DNA of 64,000 nucleotides, from assembly GCA_003971905.1 (NCBI GenBank), contig RSEE01000028.1:372001-436000 (forward strand), written 5' to 3'. This document shows positions 11,663 through 22,660 of this stretch, in pieces. The notes below the pieces were generated by a model. That model was not told the origin of the DNA and did no database searches. It saw only the letters and a program-made list of their open reading frames with translations. Each line of letters opens with the position of its first letter. Position 1 is the stretch's first letter. Origin of the DNA: Moniliella sp. 'wahieum' (taxonomy: Eukaryota; Basidiomycota; Moniliellomycetes; Moniliellales; Moniliellaceae). The position numbers and the translations under genes are program-made.

Positions 11663-13741
11663 ATGGACCGCGCCGCTTCCCACGGCCCGCCGTCGTCGTC
11701 GCGCATCGGCGCACCGCGCACCTGGTTCCGCCGCCGCAGCTCGGTCCCTGCCACCCCTGCTCCAGACCTCGGCTCCAGCCCGCCCCCCAATCCGGTCGGC
11801 GCTGGCTCTGGCATCGCCGCTGCCGTTTTGCCGCGTCCCCGCGCTTCCAGTGTCTCCTCCACCAACCAGCCTCCCAAGACATCCCCCCCCTTGCCCCACA
11901 ACGCAAGCCGAGGTATGGTCCCTTTCGTCGCACATCTGTGCCCCTGAGTGCTGCCGTCCCCGCCTCCCACCTGCCATCCGCCCCCGATGCCGTCCCTGAG
12001 CCCGATCAACAACCCAGCAGGTCCAACCAGGCCCGTTCCTCCAGTGCTGCCTCCGCTGGCCCCTCCGTTGCTGGCCCAGATAGCCACAACCATCGCACCT
12101 CTAATGCTTCTCCCTTTGGCTTTGGCAACATTGCCGCTGCCGCTGCCCGGTTACTCGGTAGTGATGGTCGCCAAGCAACTGCTGCTCGTCGTTCCTCTTC
12201 GGGAATGCCCCGGAGGCTTCTCCCACATGGAATACAGATTGGGCAGAGACGGCTCCACCACCAGCGTTACCCGGATCGGATCGCGGGAAACGCCCGCTGC
12301 ATACGTTCCGCTTGGTTCCCTCAATGGACGCTGCACGAGGTATGCAGGTCTGGTTTGATCCCATCGAGCGCCAGCTTGAGCAAGATGGAGAGGCACTCTC
12401 TATTGGTCGCTTTTGTGATCGTGCACCCTTTGATGCTGCCCTGACTGGTGGCACGACGGGGGAAGCGCCCATGTTTCTACCTCGCAAGCAGTCGAACGTG
12501 GCTCGGACAGCCCCGATGATGAGGAAGATGATGAACCTCATGTTCGTCCTGTTGCTTTTCCCGTCCCGTCGGATGCGCGGTGGTGCAATTCCCAATACGA
12601 ATGGCAACCCGCCCCATCTAGAACAACATCGGGCTGCTATGACGGCCAAGGTCGTTTCGCGTAAACACGTCGAAATTTGGTGCACTTCTGACCCTCCTCC
12701 CTCTAGCACTGGAGGATCCCACAAGAGGGTGGACCCGCTCGAGATGACTCGGTCTGTCTCCCCTCTGGAGTTGGGAGGAACCGATGGGCCCCATGCAGGG
12801 GATCTGTCCCCCAACAGGTGCCCGCAGAACCCTGCTACCCCTGCTGTCAAGTGGTGGATCCGTGATTTGGGCAGTAGCGCCGGGACCTTTGTCAACCACA
12901 AGCGTCTCTCCAAGGCTATGGTGGCGAGTGGGCCAACCGAGCTGCACGAGGGCGACATTGTCAAACTGGGCGTGAATTACGTTCGTGGGCGCAACTCGTA
13001 CCGGGCGGTACAGATGCGGGTGGAGCTCCACGACGTGGATGTCCAAACGGAGTACGCGGCCCATGCTCGCCGTCGTCTTGCTCAGTTACAGGGAGCTGAT
13101 GGCAGCGCGGCCGCCGCTACAGAGACCGCCAAGGCAGGCAGCCAACCGGTGCCGATGGCTGAATGCTGTATCTGCCTGTTTGGCATGACGGTTTCCCAGA
13201 GTTTGTTTATTGCTCCCTGCAGCCATTCGTTCCACTACAAGTGCATCCGCCCCCTGTTGATGCGTCTTCATCCAGGCTTTTGCTGCCCATTGTGCCGCAG
13301 CTTTGCCGATCTGGACGAGGAGGTGGATGTGGTGGAGATGGATCCCAATGCTCCCCAGACCTCCGAGGCGTCCCGCGGTGCGGTGGAGACAGGTCCGGCT
13401 GAAGCTACTGCCTCGGACCCACCGCTGCTCAGCCAGCACAAGCGGCCAGTGGCGGCAAGGGGAAGGCCCCCGAGTCGGTGGGAGCGAATGTGGCGGAGGG
13501 GGGGGTGAGCGCGCCACCGGCAGGACCGAGCGCTCGCCATGCTGAGTCTTCAGAGGACACATCCGGGACGGATTCCTCGGCGCATTCTCCCTCGGGCTCC
13601 GACGCTGGTCACGGGTCTCACGAGTCCATTTCGTCAGCCTCCATGAGCAGCGCATCTCCTTCTCCGCCCAAGATATCTTCCTCGACGGCGGCAGCCGGAC
13701 CGTTATTGCCCAAGCAGCAAGACACCGCATCTCTTTCCTAG
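11663..13741 (+). CDS. DMA1: FHA-RING E3 ubiquitin ligase, Dma1/Dma2-like (frame broken)
   Basis: Dma-type ligases couple phosphothreonine recognition to ubiquitination and act in mitotic checkpoint, septation and spindle positioning. From MDRAASHGPPSSSR a Ser/Pro-rich leader runs to about 12300. The FHA domain (about 12310-12990) shows RLVPSMDAARGMQVWFDPIE, ALSIGRF, KVVSRKHVEIW and DLGSSAGTFVN. The RING-H2 domain (about 13163-13300) has CCICLF, CSHSFHYKC and CPLCR, giving all expected zinc ligands. A Ser-rich acidic tail ends at TAG 13739-13741. The frame shifts near 11920, 12290-12350 and 13490-13510. No intron was recognised. FHA followed by RING in this order is diagnostic of the Dma/CHFR group. 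Confidence 0.85.
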
Positions 13742-14323
13742 TTTTGATCCTATACACCCCTTTGGCCGGATCCGGGATGCGCACCGAGTTCAGTAGCATT
13801 GGAGATCTTCGGCCCTTTTCTACCTGCTCGCGCGTCGGCTCGCTTCTACTATTGATGTTCATATATTCCTTTCACTAGAAGACCACCGGGCCTACGGCCC
13901 GGTCAGCTGGGGCGAAGCCCCAGCTTGGTGCTTGGTGCTTGCTCGCCACCTTAGCCACCGTTCCCCCGTCGCCACCGTCGCCACCGGTCCACCGTTCCAC
14001 GCTGGAGGAATTTCATCACCCATGTGCATCCGCCTGGCTGCGGCTGGCTGGAACGTGCCGGGTGGCATGCTGACGCTAGAATTTACGTAACGGAGAAAAA
14101 CGACTGCCGCAAAATTATGAAGTAGAGATATATTCCTGATGTCTATCTATCACCTACCCTCCTCCATTACGTTTGTATACGAATGCATAGGGCATACATG
14201 CCTTGCTCGAAGCATACTCGACTGAGACTGCACCCGCTGGTGACAAAGTGGTTCCAAGGCATTAGTGTTGCTTGACCGAGGAATAATAGTGGGGGCTAAA
14301 AACCAAAATAAGGTCAGGCTGGG
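13742..14323. other. Intergenic region between convergent DMA1-like and DHX35 genes
   Basis: Contains copy C of the hairpin-terminal repeat (13875-14000) and then about 320 bases in which I see no gene. It lies between two convergent 3' ends. Confidence 0.5.
13875..14000 (-). repeat. Copy C of the hairpin-terminal repeat, with CTAG terminus
   Basis: Two adjacent perfect hairpins with 3-base loops: ACCGGGCC-TAC-GGCCCGGT (13885-13903) and GCTGGGGC-GAA-GCCCCAGC (13906-13924). On the minus strand the order is a purine-rich GGTGGCGACGG/GGAACGGTGG minisatellite (to about 14000), GCACCAAGCACCAAGCT, hairpin 2, hairpin 1, GGTCTT, CTAG, T. A GC-rich hairpin about ten bases before CTAG|T is what a Helitron 3' end looks like; that identity is inference. 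Confidence 0.75.
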
Positions 14324-16560
14324 CTAGTAGACATAAGATAGGGGGGGGACATACGCTGCCTCGAGTAACCAGTCTTGCTCCACAACGGTCAGGTCGGTAA
14401 TGAACTTTTGCTCGTCTCAATCACCTCGCCAAAAAGGACCCATTTGGTATCGGGCGTGACATTAAACAGGACCGAGGTGGGTTGAACGTGTAAGATCTGG
14501 ACGCGGCGGGGTCAGAGATCCGACGAGGGTGATGAGAGTGAAATCGACATACCTGATGCGAGCGGGCCGAGGAGTAGGTTCCATCGGGCAAGAGGCGGGC
14601 GGCGTTGCGAAAAAAGCCAGTGGTGAGACACCGACGGATCCGGCGACTCAAGTCACCTTCCTCGTCTTGCCCGGGAAGAGGACGCATGGTTACTGCAGCC
14701 TCGGGCGAAGGGGCACAGGCAATGCCCAACCGCGAAAGAGTGCGGGCAAGTTGGGTGCGAATGGAGATGGCGCGACTGAGGATTCTGTAATTGAGGCGGT
14801 GCCGTCCGGCCCAAGAACTGGAACGGTCCCCGTACCGCGGGTGGACAAAGGCGGTAAAAACGTTGAGCAGCGTCAGGGCATCGCCCTCGGCCGCGGAGAA
14901 TTTGGCCCGCTCTTCGTTCGTTTGGGCAATCGCATCTCTTCGCAAGCCCGAGGTGGCCGCCGTCGCCGCCCCGAGGAAAGGGGACGAAACGCTGGACATG
15001 GCCGCAATCGTTAGGATGTGTTCTGTGCATCCAAATTTAGGCGATTCGAGCAATGCCTTTCCCATGGCGGGGGGAGGGAAAGCTCGGCCAGTTGTTCTCC
15101 CAAGGGTGTGTGCCGACCATACTCGTCCACCGCTCCGAGCGCAGCGAGAAAGTCAAGACCGTCAACCACAAACGACGAGGGTGGCGGGGGCGGTACCCAG
15201 TCAAATTTGACGAGATTGGTCACCCCCAAAGCAAGAAGTTGGAGCAGAGGGGCAGCCAAGTCCGTGCGTGCCAGCTCAGGAAGTGTGAGCGGGGGCATAC
15301 TGTGTAGCGCCTGCTCGGGATACAGGCGGTAACAGATCCCTGGCGCTGTCCGTCCCGCCCGTCCTGCCCGTTGGGCAGCAGATGCCTGGGAAGTTGGGAC
15401 GCGGGTCAAGGCCGAGAGACCACTGCTGGGGTCATAGGTGCGCAGTTTGACCATCCCACAATCCACAATATACCGCACTCCGTCCACCGTCACGCTCGTC
15501 TCCGCCACATTGGTGGCAGCGATGACTTTCCGCTTTCCGCGCGGCGCCGGATAGAAGATGGCAGCCTGCTCATCCATATTAAGACCAGCGTGCAGAGGAA
15601 GAAGTACCATGTTGGTCCCCTGGCGCGTGCTAGCGAGCATTTGCAGGCACGCTTCGATTTCTTCGCGGCCAGTGAGGAAGATAAGAACGTCGCCCACCTC
15701 TTGACTCTGATCAATTTCCACGACCGTCTCGACCGCTGCTCGTACGTAGTTCTCCACGGGTTTCGACAAATAGGCAATATCGACGGGAAACATCCTCCCC
15801 TCCACATGGACAATACCAACATCCTCCTCCTTGGAGGAAGAAGAAGGAGTGCGAAAGTACTCGGCCAGAGCATCCGCATCCATGGTGGCAGAAGAGATGA
15901 TGATTCGCAGCTCGGGACGTCGTCGGCGCACTTTCTTCAACAGGCCAAGAATGATATCTGTGTTGATACTCCGCTCATGCACCTCGTCCACCACCACCAC
16001 ACTGTACGCGCTGAGCAGCGGATCGAAGAGACACTCGCGCACCAAGGCCCCATCGGTCGTGAACTTGATCCTGGTCCGTCCCGGGGTAGTATTATCCTCG
16101 AACCGGATCGCGTACCCCACCTCGTCACCCATGACACTCCCTACCTCTTGTGCGACACGCGCGGCGATAGAAACGGCGGCCACCCTGCGTGGCTGGGTGC
16201 ACACGATTCTCTGCCCGCTTGAGCCCAGCCGGCTTCCAGCAAATACTGGGGCAGCTGCGTCGTCTTTCCGCTCCCCGTTGGCGCAGAGACAATGACTACT
16301 GGGCACGTTTCAACAGCATACAACAGCTCGTCGCGGTACTTGTGGATGGGCAACTCTTCTGCTCGTGCAGAGGCGGGCGTGGTTCTGTCAGCGTGAGCCG
16401 CAGCCTTGGCTGCAGCAAGGTCGAGCCCAGCCTCCCTTGTGGTGGCACGATCGAGAGAGGAGCCTGGAAGCGGGAAAGGTCAGCGTGCATGCTTCGCCGG
16501 CGACGGCAGAGACAACGTACCCGGACGAGCCAGCGTGCCGGGCTTGAGAAACGACGACAT
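14324..16560 (-). CDS. DHX35: DEAH-box RNA helicase, DHX35-like (two introns, frame broken)
   Basis: ATP-dependent RNA helicase related to human DHX35, a spliceosome-associated DEAH protein. Exon 1 encodes MSSFLKPGTLARPG; intron 16464-16520 (57 nt, GTACGT..CCAG) joins in frame to SSLDRATTREAG and then ELPIHKYRDELL. Motif I is APTGSGKTTQ, motif II is DEVH (Val in place of the usual Ala), motif III SSATMDAD, and motif VI QRAGRAGR. The OB-fold region includes LESPKFGCTEHILTIAAMSS. A second intron, 14497-14552 (56 nt, GTATGT..CCAG), precedes the last exon with WVLFGEVIETSK and DWLLEAAY, matching the DHX35 carboxy terminus; stop TAG at 14324. Frame breaks lie near 16220, 15050 and 14410. It is divergent from MAK5 with about 209 bp between starts. 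Confidence 0.88.
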
Positions 16561-16769
16561 GGGAGCCGGGAGTTGCGAGGGCGACGGTGGGGCCAACGCT
16601 GTGGCCTGAGACTGAGGTGGGCTCTGCGAATTGGAGCAGAACACGGTCACGCGTCACACGCGTGTTGGTTTCACTGTTGCACGCTTCGGTGCAATTGCCC
16701 CCCTCCCACTGCACTGGCTCCTAAAAAAAATTCAGGCCTCCCACCGCCGCCAATTAATCCACCACCGCC

Positions 16770-19612
16770 ATGGTCGGCACCGAGACAGCCAAGAAGCCAC
16801 TCTCGGCCAAGAAGCTGAGGTCCAAGGCTTTCTTTGCCAAGAGATACGAAGCAAAGGCCAAGTCCCTAGCAAAGAAGGCCAATAAGTCCAAGGTCACGCT
16901 GTCGGAGACGGGTGCCTCACCGCCCCCGGAGGATGCGAAGCCTGCCTCATTCCGGGCCAGCAAGTCTGTCTCCATCACTCCGGTGCCACAGAATGAGCTT
17001 TCGTGGACCGTGCTTCCATTCCGCAGCCGGCCGCCGATGTAGAAGGCACAACGGACGCCGGCTTCTGGGAGACGCTTTACGCTGCTGATGAGGCGAGCCA
17101 TGCCAAGAAGAAAAAGAAAAACAAAAACAAGGCCGCTGTGTTCGGAGGGAACGAGCAGACTGTTTGGATGGGTCTCGAAGAGGTCGATGGTGTTGACATT
17201 ATTACCGAGAAAGGAAATGGGGGGAGCGCATTTCATTTGTTCCTGTTTCCGGGAAGAAACCTTCCCGCCCCATCAGCCGAGGAGGACAGCACTCAGCCCC
17301 AGGCAGAGAAGCCGATTGCACCCCAGAAGCAGACTTTGAAGGCTGCCAAGAAAAAGGGTGGCAAGAAGGAGCCTGTTTCGGACGTTCCCAAGGAGGATGG
17401 CCCTATTGCCACTGCCGAAGTGGAGGTGAACTCGGATGAGACCGCACCGGAGGACCATCAAAGGGAGATGGATTCTCCTGCGGATTCAGACGGAAAAGGG
17501 GATGCCGGTGAAGATGTGAGCCTAGCCGGGGTGGCTTGGGATGCACTGGAAACGAACGATCTGGACGATGAGGCACCCCCAGAGGTGGACTTGCCCGAGT
17601 GGAAGGAGGTCCCTCTTTGCCCTTTGATCCAATATGGTTTATATCAGAGTGGCTTCCTTAAGCCGACCCCGATCCAGGCTGGTACGGTGGACAAGCACTT
17701 GAGCCGCGTGTTCCTCGGATTCAGGCGCCCAAGAAGACCAAATCAGGAGAGAAGCGCAAGCGTTCCCAAAAAGAAGTGAGGACACACCCCAAGAAGAGGA
17801 TACGGGCAAATGGCACGACATTGTGGGCGTGGCCCAAACGGGTAGTGGTAAGACGATGGCTTATTCGCTTCCTATTCTCGAACGCCTGCTTCGGGAGCGG
17901 GAAGAGGGGTCCAAGGCCAATTCAGCGTCTGCCGAGACGAAGCCTATTATGGGACTGATCATCTGCCCCACACGCGAGCTGGCTCTTCAAGTGAGCGATG
18001 CGATTCGTTCGTTCGTCAAGGCCTGCACGGCCTACAAGGATGAGCAGTCTACCCTTTTGCTAGCGTTGTTTCCGTCGTTGGTGGTCTGTCGAGCCAAAAG
18101 CAGGGGCGCGAGTTACATGCTCATGGTGGTGCGGACATTATCGTTGCAACGCCTGGTCGTCTCTGGGACGTGGTGGAGAGGGACGACGTGGTCGCAGCGA
18201 GGATGCGAACGACACGGTTGTTGGTGATCGACGAGGCGGACCGCGTGATGCAGGATGGCCATTTCGCAGAGATGAAGAATCTCCTCCGTCTTCTACGTCG
18301 AAACGATCGAGAAGTGGAGGATGAGGAGCGCACGGGCAATGTCCACCGCCTACCAGAAGCCGAATGGGGTGGGATGCAGACCTACATTTTCTCGGCTACA
18401 CTTAGTGCGACGCTGCAGGTTAATCTTCAGCGTCGGAACGCGGCGTGAACTGCGCGCCGAGCCCGTGGGACCAAGACCCTTGATGCGTTGATGGAGCAAA
18501 TCGACTTCCGCGACCCGGACCCAGTTGTTGTTGACCTAAGCCCGCGCACTGCTGTGGCCGAAACGGTGGTGGAGTGCAAGACGGAGTGCTTGAACAAGGA
18601 CAAGGTATGTTTGTCTTCCGCTTCGTATTCATGAAATCCTTGCCTGACCCGATTTCTCTAGGATACCTACCTATACTATTTCCTCATGCGCTATCCCGGT
18701 CGCTCGCTCGTGTTCCTCAACTCGATTGATGGATTACGCCGCCTCCAGCCTCTTCTTCAGCATCTGGGTGTTCCGGCCTTCAGCTTGCACTCTAACATGC
18801 AGCAACGGCAACGTTTGAAGGTCCTTGACCGTTTCAAAAACGCTGTCCCTGAGGACGGTAAAGAGGGGACACAGACCGCCGTGCTGCTTGCAACGGATGT
18901 GGCTGCCCGTGGGTTGGACTTGCCCGTGGTGGACCACGTTGTGCATTACCAACTGCCTCGGAGCGCGGACACCTACGTACATCGCAGTGGCCGTACCGGT
19001 CGTGCGGGGCGGACGGGTGTTGCGCTAGCCATGGTCGAACCCAGGGAGCAAGGCCTGTTGCGCCAGCTCCTCTTGAGCCTTGGCCGCAAGCCGGGAGACG
19101 AGCACAATAAAGGCTCCCAAGCGGACGAGGCGGATTTGCGCACGCTGCCCATTGAATACAGTCTCATCCCGCAGCTTCGTGAGCGGGTAACTCTTGCGGC
19201 GCAGATTGATCAGGTGGAGCACCAGGTCAAGAAGGAGTCGCACGATGACGCCTGGCTCAAGCAGCTGGCCAAGGATGCTGACATGGACTTGTCCGAGGAT
19301 GAGGGAGACGAGAATACGGCCGGGGGTAAGAGTAAGAAGGCGCAAAGCAAAAACAAGTCGGCGGCGCTCAAGGCACAACTTCACCAATTGCTCCAGACAC
19401 CATTGCGGCTGCGCGGGGTGAGCACCAAGTACATCACTTCCAACGGCGTTCCAGGCTTCGTCGACGATCTGCTACAGAACAACAATGTGAGCGACATTCC
19501 TGGTGTGCGACGTGTGCGACTGGACCAAGAGCTGTCAGCGGGTGCGCACGGGACGACAGGCGAGACGCCCAAGGAGCGGAAACGTCCGAAACGGGGTCGT
19601 GCTTCGGCCTAA
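16770..19612 (+). CDS. MAK5: DEAD-box RNA helicase Mak5/DDX24-like (one intron seen, frame broken)
   Basis: Nucleolar helicase family needed for 60S ribosome subunit maturation. A Lys-rich amino terminus (KKLRSKAFFAKRYEAKAK) is followed by VWMGLEEVDGVDII, an acidic linker, the Q-motif region FLKPTPIQAGT and a Lys-rich insert of the kind found in Mak5. Motif I is AQTGSGKTMAYSLP, then CPTRELALQ, VIDEADRV (DEAD), SATLSATLQ, and motif VI HRSGRTGRAGRTG. Intron 18605-18661 (57 nt, GTATGT..CTAG) splits NKDK from DTYLYYFLMRYPG. The tail is Lys-rich and ends at TAA 19612. Frame changes are visible near 17005-17040, 17690-17815, 18040-18140 and 18430-18470. The neighbouring genes for eL28, eL6, eL33 and MRT4 share the ribosome theme, but no co-regulation is shown. 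Confidence 0.9.
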
Positions 19613-20687
19613 GACGTAAGGTCTCAAACGCAAAAAAGGAATCATGCCCCTATTATTACGCGTCCATTGATCGGCATATAGGAGCTGGTGGGTTTTGGCT
19701 ATTGAAAGAGTAGGCCTAGTTCGATATCACAGAAGCCGGTCACCGGTCACGTCGACCACGAAACACAGGGCCCAAGGTCTAAAGCCTGTGATCAGAAAGA
19801 CAGTTAGAAAACGGAACAATCAAGGAAGACTTCTGGAGACGTATAGTATAGCATTTGCACAAGTTAAGGCGTTGAGACTGGGAAATGAGTGGTGCGACCA
19901 GGTAGTCCGCTCAGCGCGCTTAGCCTCAGCGTTGAGGCTCAGCCTCATCGAGCTCTTCATCTAGATGCTGTTTGACGTTAATTTGACGGGTCACATACAC
20001 ATACCCACCGGCTGTGCGTATGACCCTGTTCTAGATCTTCCTTGACCCTTTTGACCCTTTGTGTCTGTGTGTCTCGTCGATCTCATCACGCATTGTTTAC
20101 CGTGTGGTTGCATTTCCTTTTCCTTCACTGTTACTTCGTGCAAACTCAATCGAAAGACCACTGCGTTTTTGTCGCCGATCGTGATTCTCACAGGCTCCCG
20201 CTGTCATTTGCTTCAAAACCGGATGTAGTGCGAGTAGATATGAATGGGGTGGTGGCCGACATGTGTGAGCAATGAACCATTTCCACTCTGCACTGGTTAA
20301 TATTCCTTTCAGCACAGTGCTTAACAACATCTGAGAGTTGTTTTGGCAGCCTGTTGGTGGCATGTATCATGCGCATGCCGACGTATTAACCAGAGGGGAG
20401 AACGCGGCTCTGTGGAGTGTATCCCTGAATTACGTAGAGCACTCTTGCCGCGTTTGCTCCAGCACAGTCGATGCTCTTTCCGTCTTTTTTTCCACGTGTG
20501 TTGTTGTCTCCTCGTGTGCACCATTTCTGATACGCAACCTTAGCTTCGCCTTCGCCTTTTCCCCCCCGGAGTCCCGGGGGCGCGGTCCAACACCTCCGTT
20601 ATTGATGGCATCTCCCTAAAACCTGATCTCCTGATCCCATCAAATAGCTTATTCTTGTAAGCTCATGCATCATGCATCATGCATCAT
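19613..20687. other. Intergenic region left of the Copia element
   Basis: No gene is supported. It holds CCGGTCACCGGTCAC near 19737, GCGCTTAGCCTCAGCGTTGAGGCTCAGCC near 19917-19945, and a GCATCATGCATCATGCATCAT run immediately before the LTR (about 20665-20687). A stretch near 20270-20290 resembles the end of the dispersed repeat at 30384-30604. Confidence 0.5.
20683..20687. other. Target-site duplication, left copy (ATCAT)
   Basis: The five bases directly before the left LTR equal the five directly after the right LTR (25986-25990). Copia elements make 5-bp duplications, so this marks the insertion point in a GCATCAT repeat tract. Confidence 0.9.
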
Positions 20688-20851
20688 TGTTAAAAACGAG
20701 GACAAAGGCCTACGGAGAGAAGAAGAGAGAGAGAGGAGGTGATGGATCTATTCCAAGAGAGGAGCCCATTAGGGGCAGAACATAGGGGAGAGTCGGATAG
20801 AACAGCGCGATGCGTGATGCGTGATCAGCTGCATGCATGATGGCGCTGACA
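20688..20851 (-). repeat. Left LTR (3' LTR of the element)
   Basis: A 164-bp repeat, TG..CA bounded. It carries GAGAGAAGAAGAGAG and ATGCGTGATGCGTGATC motifs. It differs from the right LTR by two substitutions and three short indels by eye. Confidence 0.95.
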
Positions 20852-20870
20852 GCCCCACCACGACTCGACG
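20852..20870 (-). other. Putative polypurine tract next to the left LTR
   Basis: On the minus strand the bases immediately before the 3' LTR read GTCGTGGTGGGGCT, a G-rich run at the place where plus-strand priming occurs in LTR elements. It is short and interrupted, so this is a positional call. Confidence 0.45.
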
Positions 20871-20902
20871 CTAGGATCCGACGAGATTGGAAGAGTGACA
20901 AA

Positions 20903-22650
20903 TCAAGAGCCAGCTGGCGAGGAGGAATCTGAGCCGAAAATGGGCTTGATGCGGGAAGTCTCCTCAGCCCCACCAGGATCCGGCGTGAGCGTGAGGTAGC
21001 GACCTACACTGGAGCGTTGAACCGTATACGGTAGGAGCTTGGTAAAATCATTCGCGGGGTTCTCGGTTCCAAGAACCTTGTGCCACAAAATGCGCCCCGA
21101 ATCGACATGCTCGCGGAACCAATGGTTGCGAATGTCCATATGACGAAGGCGTCCAATGAAACCAGGGCGAGAGATAATTGACAGGGCAACAGCCGAGTCG
21201 CTATAGAGATCCACCGGACAGTTGGAAGGTACTAGTTGAAGCTCGACAATGAGGTTACGAATGCGGAGAGCGTCGCGGGCGCCCTCACTAATAGCCATCA
21301 TCTCAGCTTCAGCGGTCGAAATTGCCGTAGTGGTCTGCTGGGCGCTGCGCCAGTGCACTAGGGCGCCAAAAACAAACACAGCGACCCCTGTTACCGACTT
21401 GCGTGTGACCCTGTCGCCGCCCCAATCGCTATCGGTAAATACGGCAATAGGAGGTGCCGTTCGATTGATCCTGAGACGCAGAGACCAATCCAATGTACCA
21501 CGGAGGTAGCGGAGGACATGTTGTGCGGCGCTGCGGTGTGCAGCAGAGGGATCCTTGTTCCAACGACTGAGGAGATGTACGACAAATGACAGGTCGGGCC
21601 GGCAGGTCTGCGCGGCCCAGCTGAGGCTCTGCACAATCGACATATAGCGCTTATGCTCGGCGACAGTGGCAGGGGCTTCGTCTGGTGGACGTGGCGGGAG
21701 AGGTGTATCAGGATTGATAGGCAAACGAACAGGGTTGCACTCGAGCATGTCGGTGCGGGCGAGTAAAGCTAACAGAAATGCACGCTGGTCGCAGTCAAAA
21801 CCATCAGGGCGAGTAACATAGTGCACACCCAGCATCTTACTGAGAGGACCCTTGTCGCCAATCTTGATGTTGAGACCGAGTTCGTCCATGAATGCGTCAA
21901 AAGCAGCTTGGGACGGGGCCATGGCCATTCCGTCATCACAGTATATTGCCAGCATGATGGTCGTATTCGCTCGTTTGCGTATCCATACGTCCTGTTCTGT
22001 TACCGTCGAGCGGAAACCAATATCTCGTAGCTTGCTGGCGAGGTGGCGGTGCCACGCAGCGCCGGAGGCTGCAAGGCCATAGAGGGACTTCTTGAGTCGC
22101 CAAACGTTTGCTTTGTCGGTGAGAAAACGATCGGGAGGCGTAACGTATACCTCATAGGGAGTGGGCGCATGGAGATATGCACTCTTGCAGTCAAAATAAT
22201 ATGCCTGGAGGCCTTGCGCTTTACCTCCCACGGCTACGGTGCGAAAAGACTGATGTGCTGCGCCACTCGAGAATGTGAGGGCCTTGGGCAACTCACTTGT
22301 ATCCTCCTGGTTTCCTTGAACACAATACGGGCTTTCCGTTTGAGGAACATATTCTCTGGGGTGACGCCAACACTGTAGACGGTGCGGGCACCCAAGATCT
22401 TCGTTCCGGCCGGAGGGCGTGGCACTTCTTCAAAGGCATCCATGGATCTGAGCCCGTCAAGCTCAATGTGTTCGGCCTGGCGCCACTGGGGCCACTCAGA
22501 GGTGGCCATTGCTTCACGCTCGGTCCGAGGGGCAAGGGGCACACCGTCAGCAGTGGTGCCGACGGTCGGGGGAGGGATGCGGAAACGGCGTTGCCGGCGG
22601 GGAATGGCTTTCTTTTTCGGGCTTGGTGTAAGGGATGCGGTGGCAGGATC
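20903..22650 (-). CDS. Copia reverse transcriptase and RNase H
   Basis: Carboxy-terminal part of pol. The amino end shows EWPQWRQAEHIELDGLRSMD and GARTVYSVG, the Copia RT start. After a frame change near 22260-22290 it continues with YFDCKSAYLHAP, WRLKKSLYGLAASGAAW, and the catalytic motif YCDDGM, where most Copia elements have YVDD. RNase H follows with FTDSDWGGDRVTRKSVTG and STAEAEMMAISEGARDALR, and the frame ends at 20903. The 462-codon stretch from 22291 to 20903 is uninterrupted. It makes the cDNA copy in cytoplasmic particles. Confidence 0.92.
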
Positions 22651-22660
22651 AGGGGAAGAA

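Noticed and set aside
10992-11933. Open frame of 313 codons on the minus strand
   Set aside because: Arg/Gly-rich, no recognisable domain, and it overlaps the start of the DMA1-like gene on the other strand.
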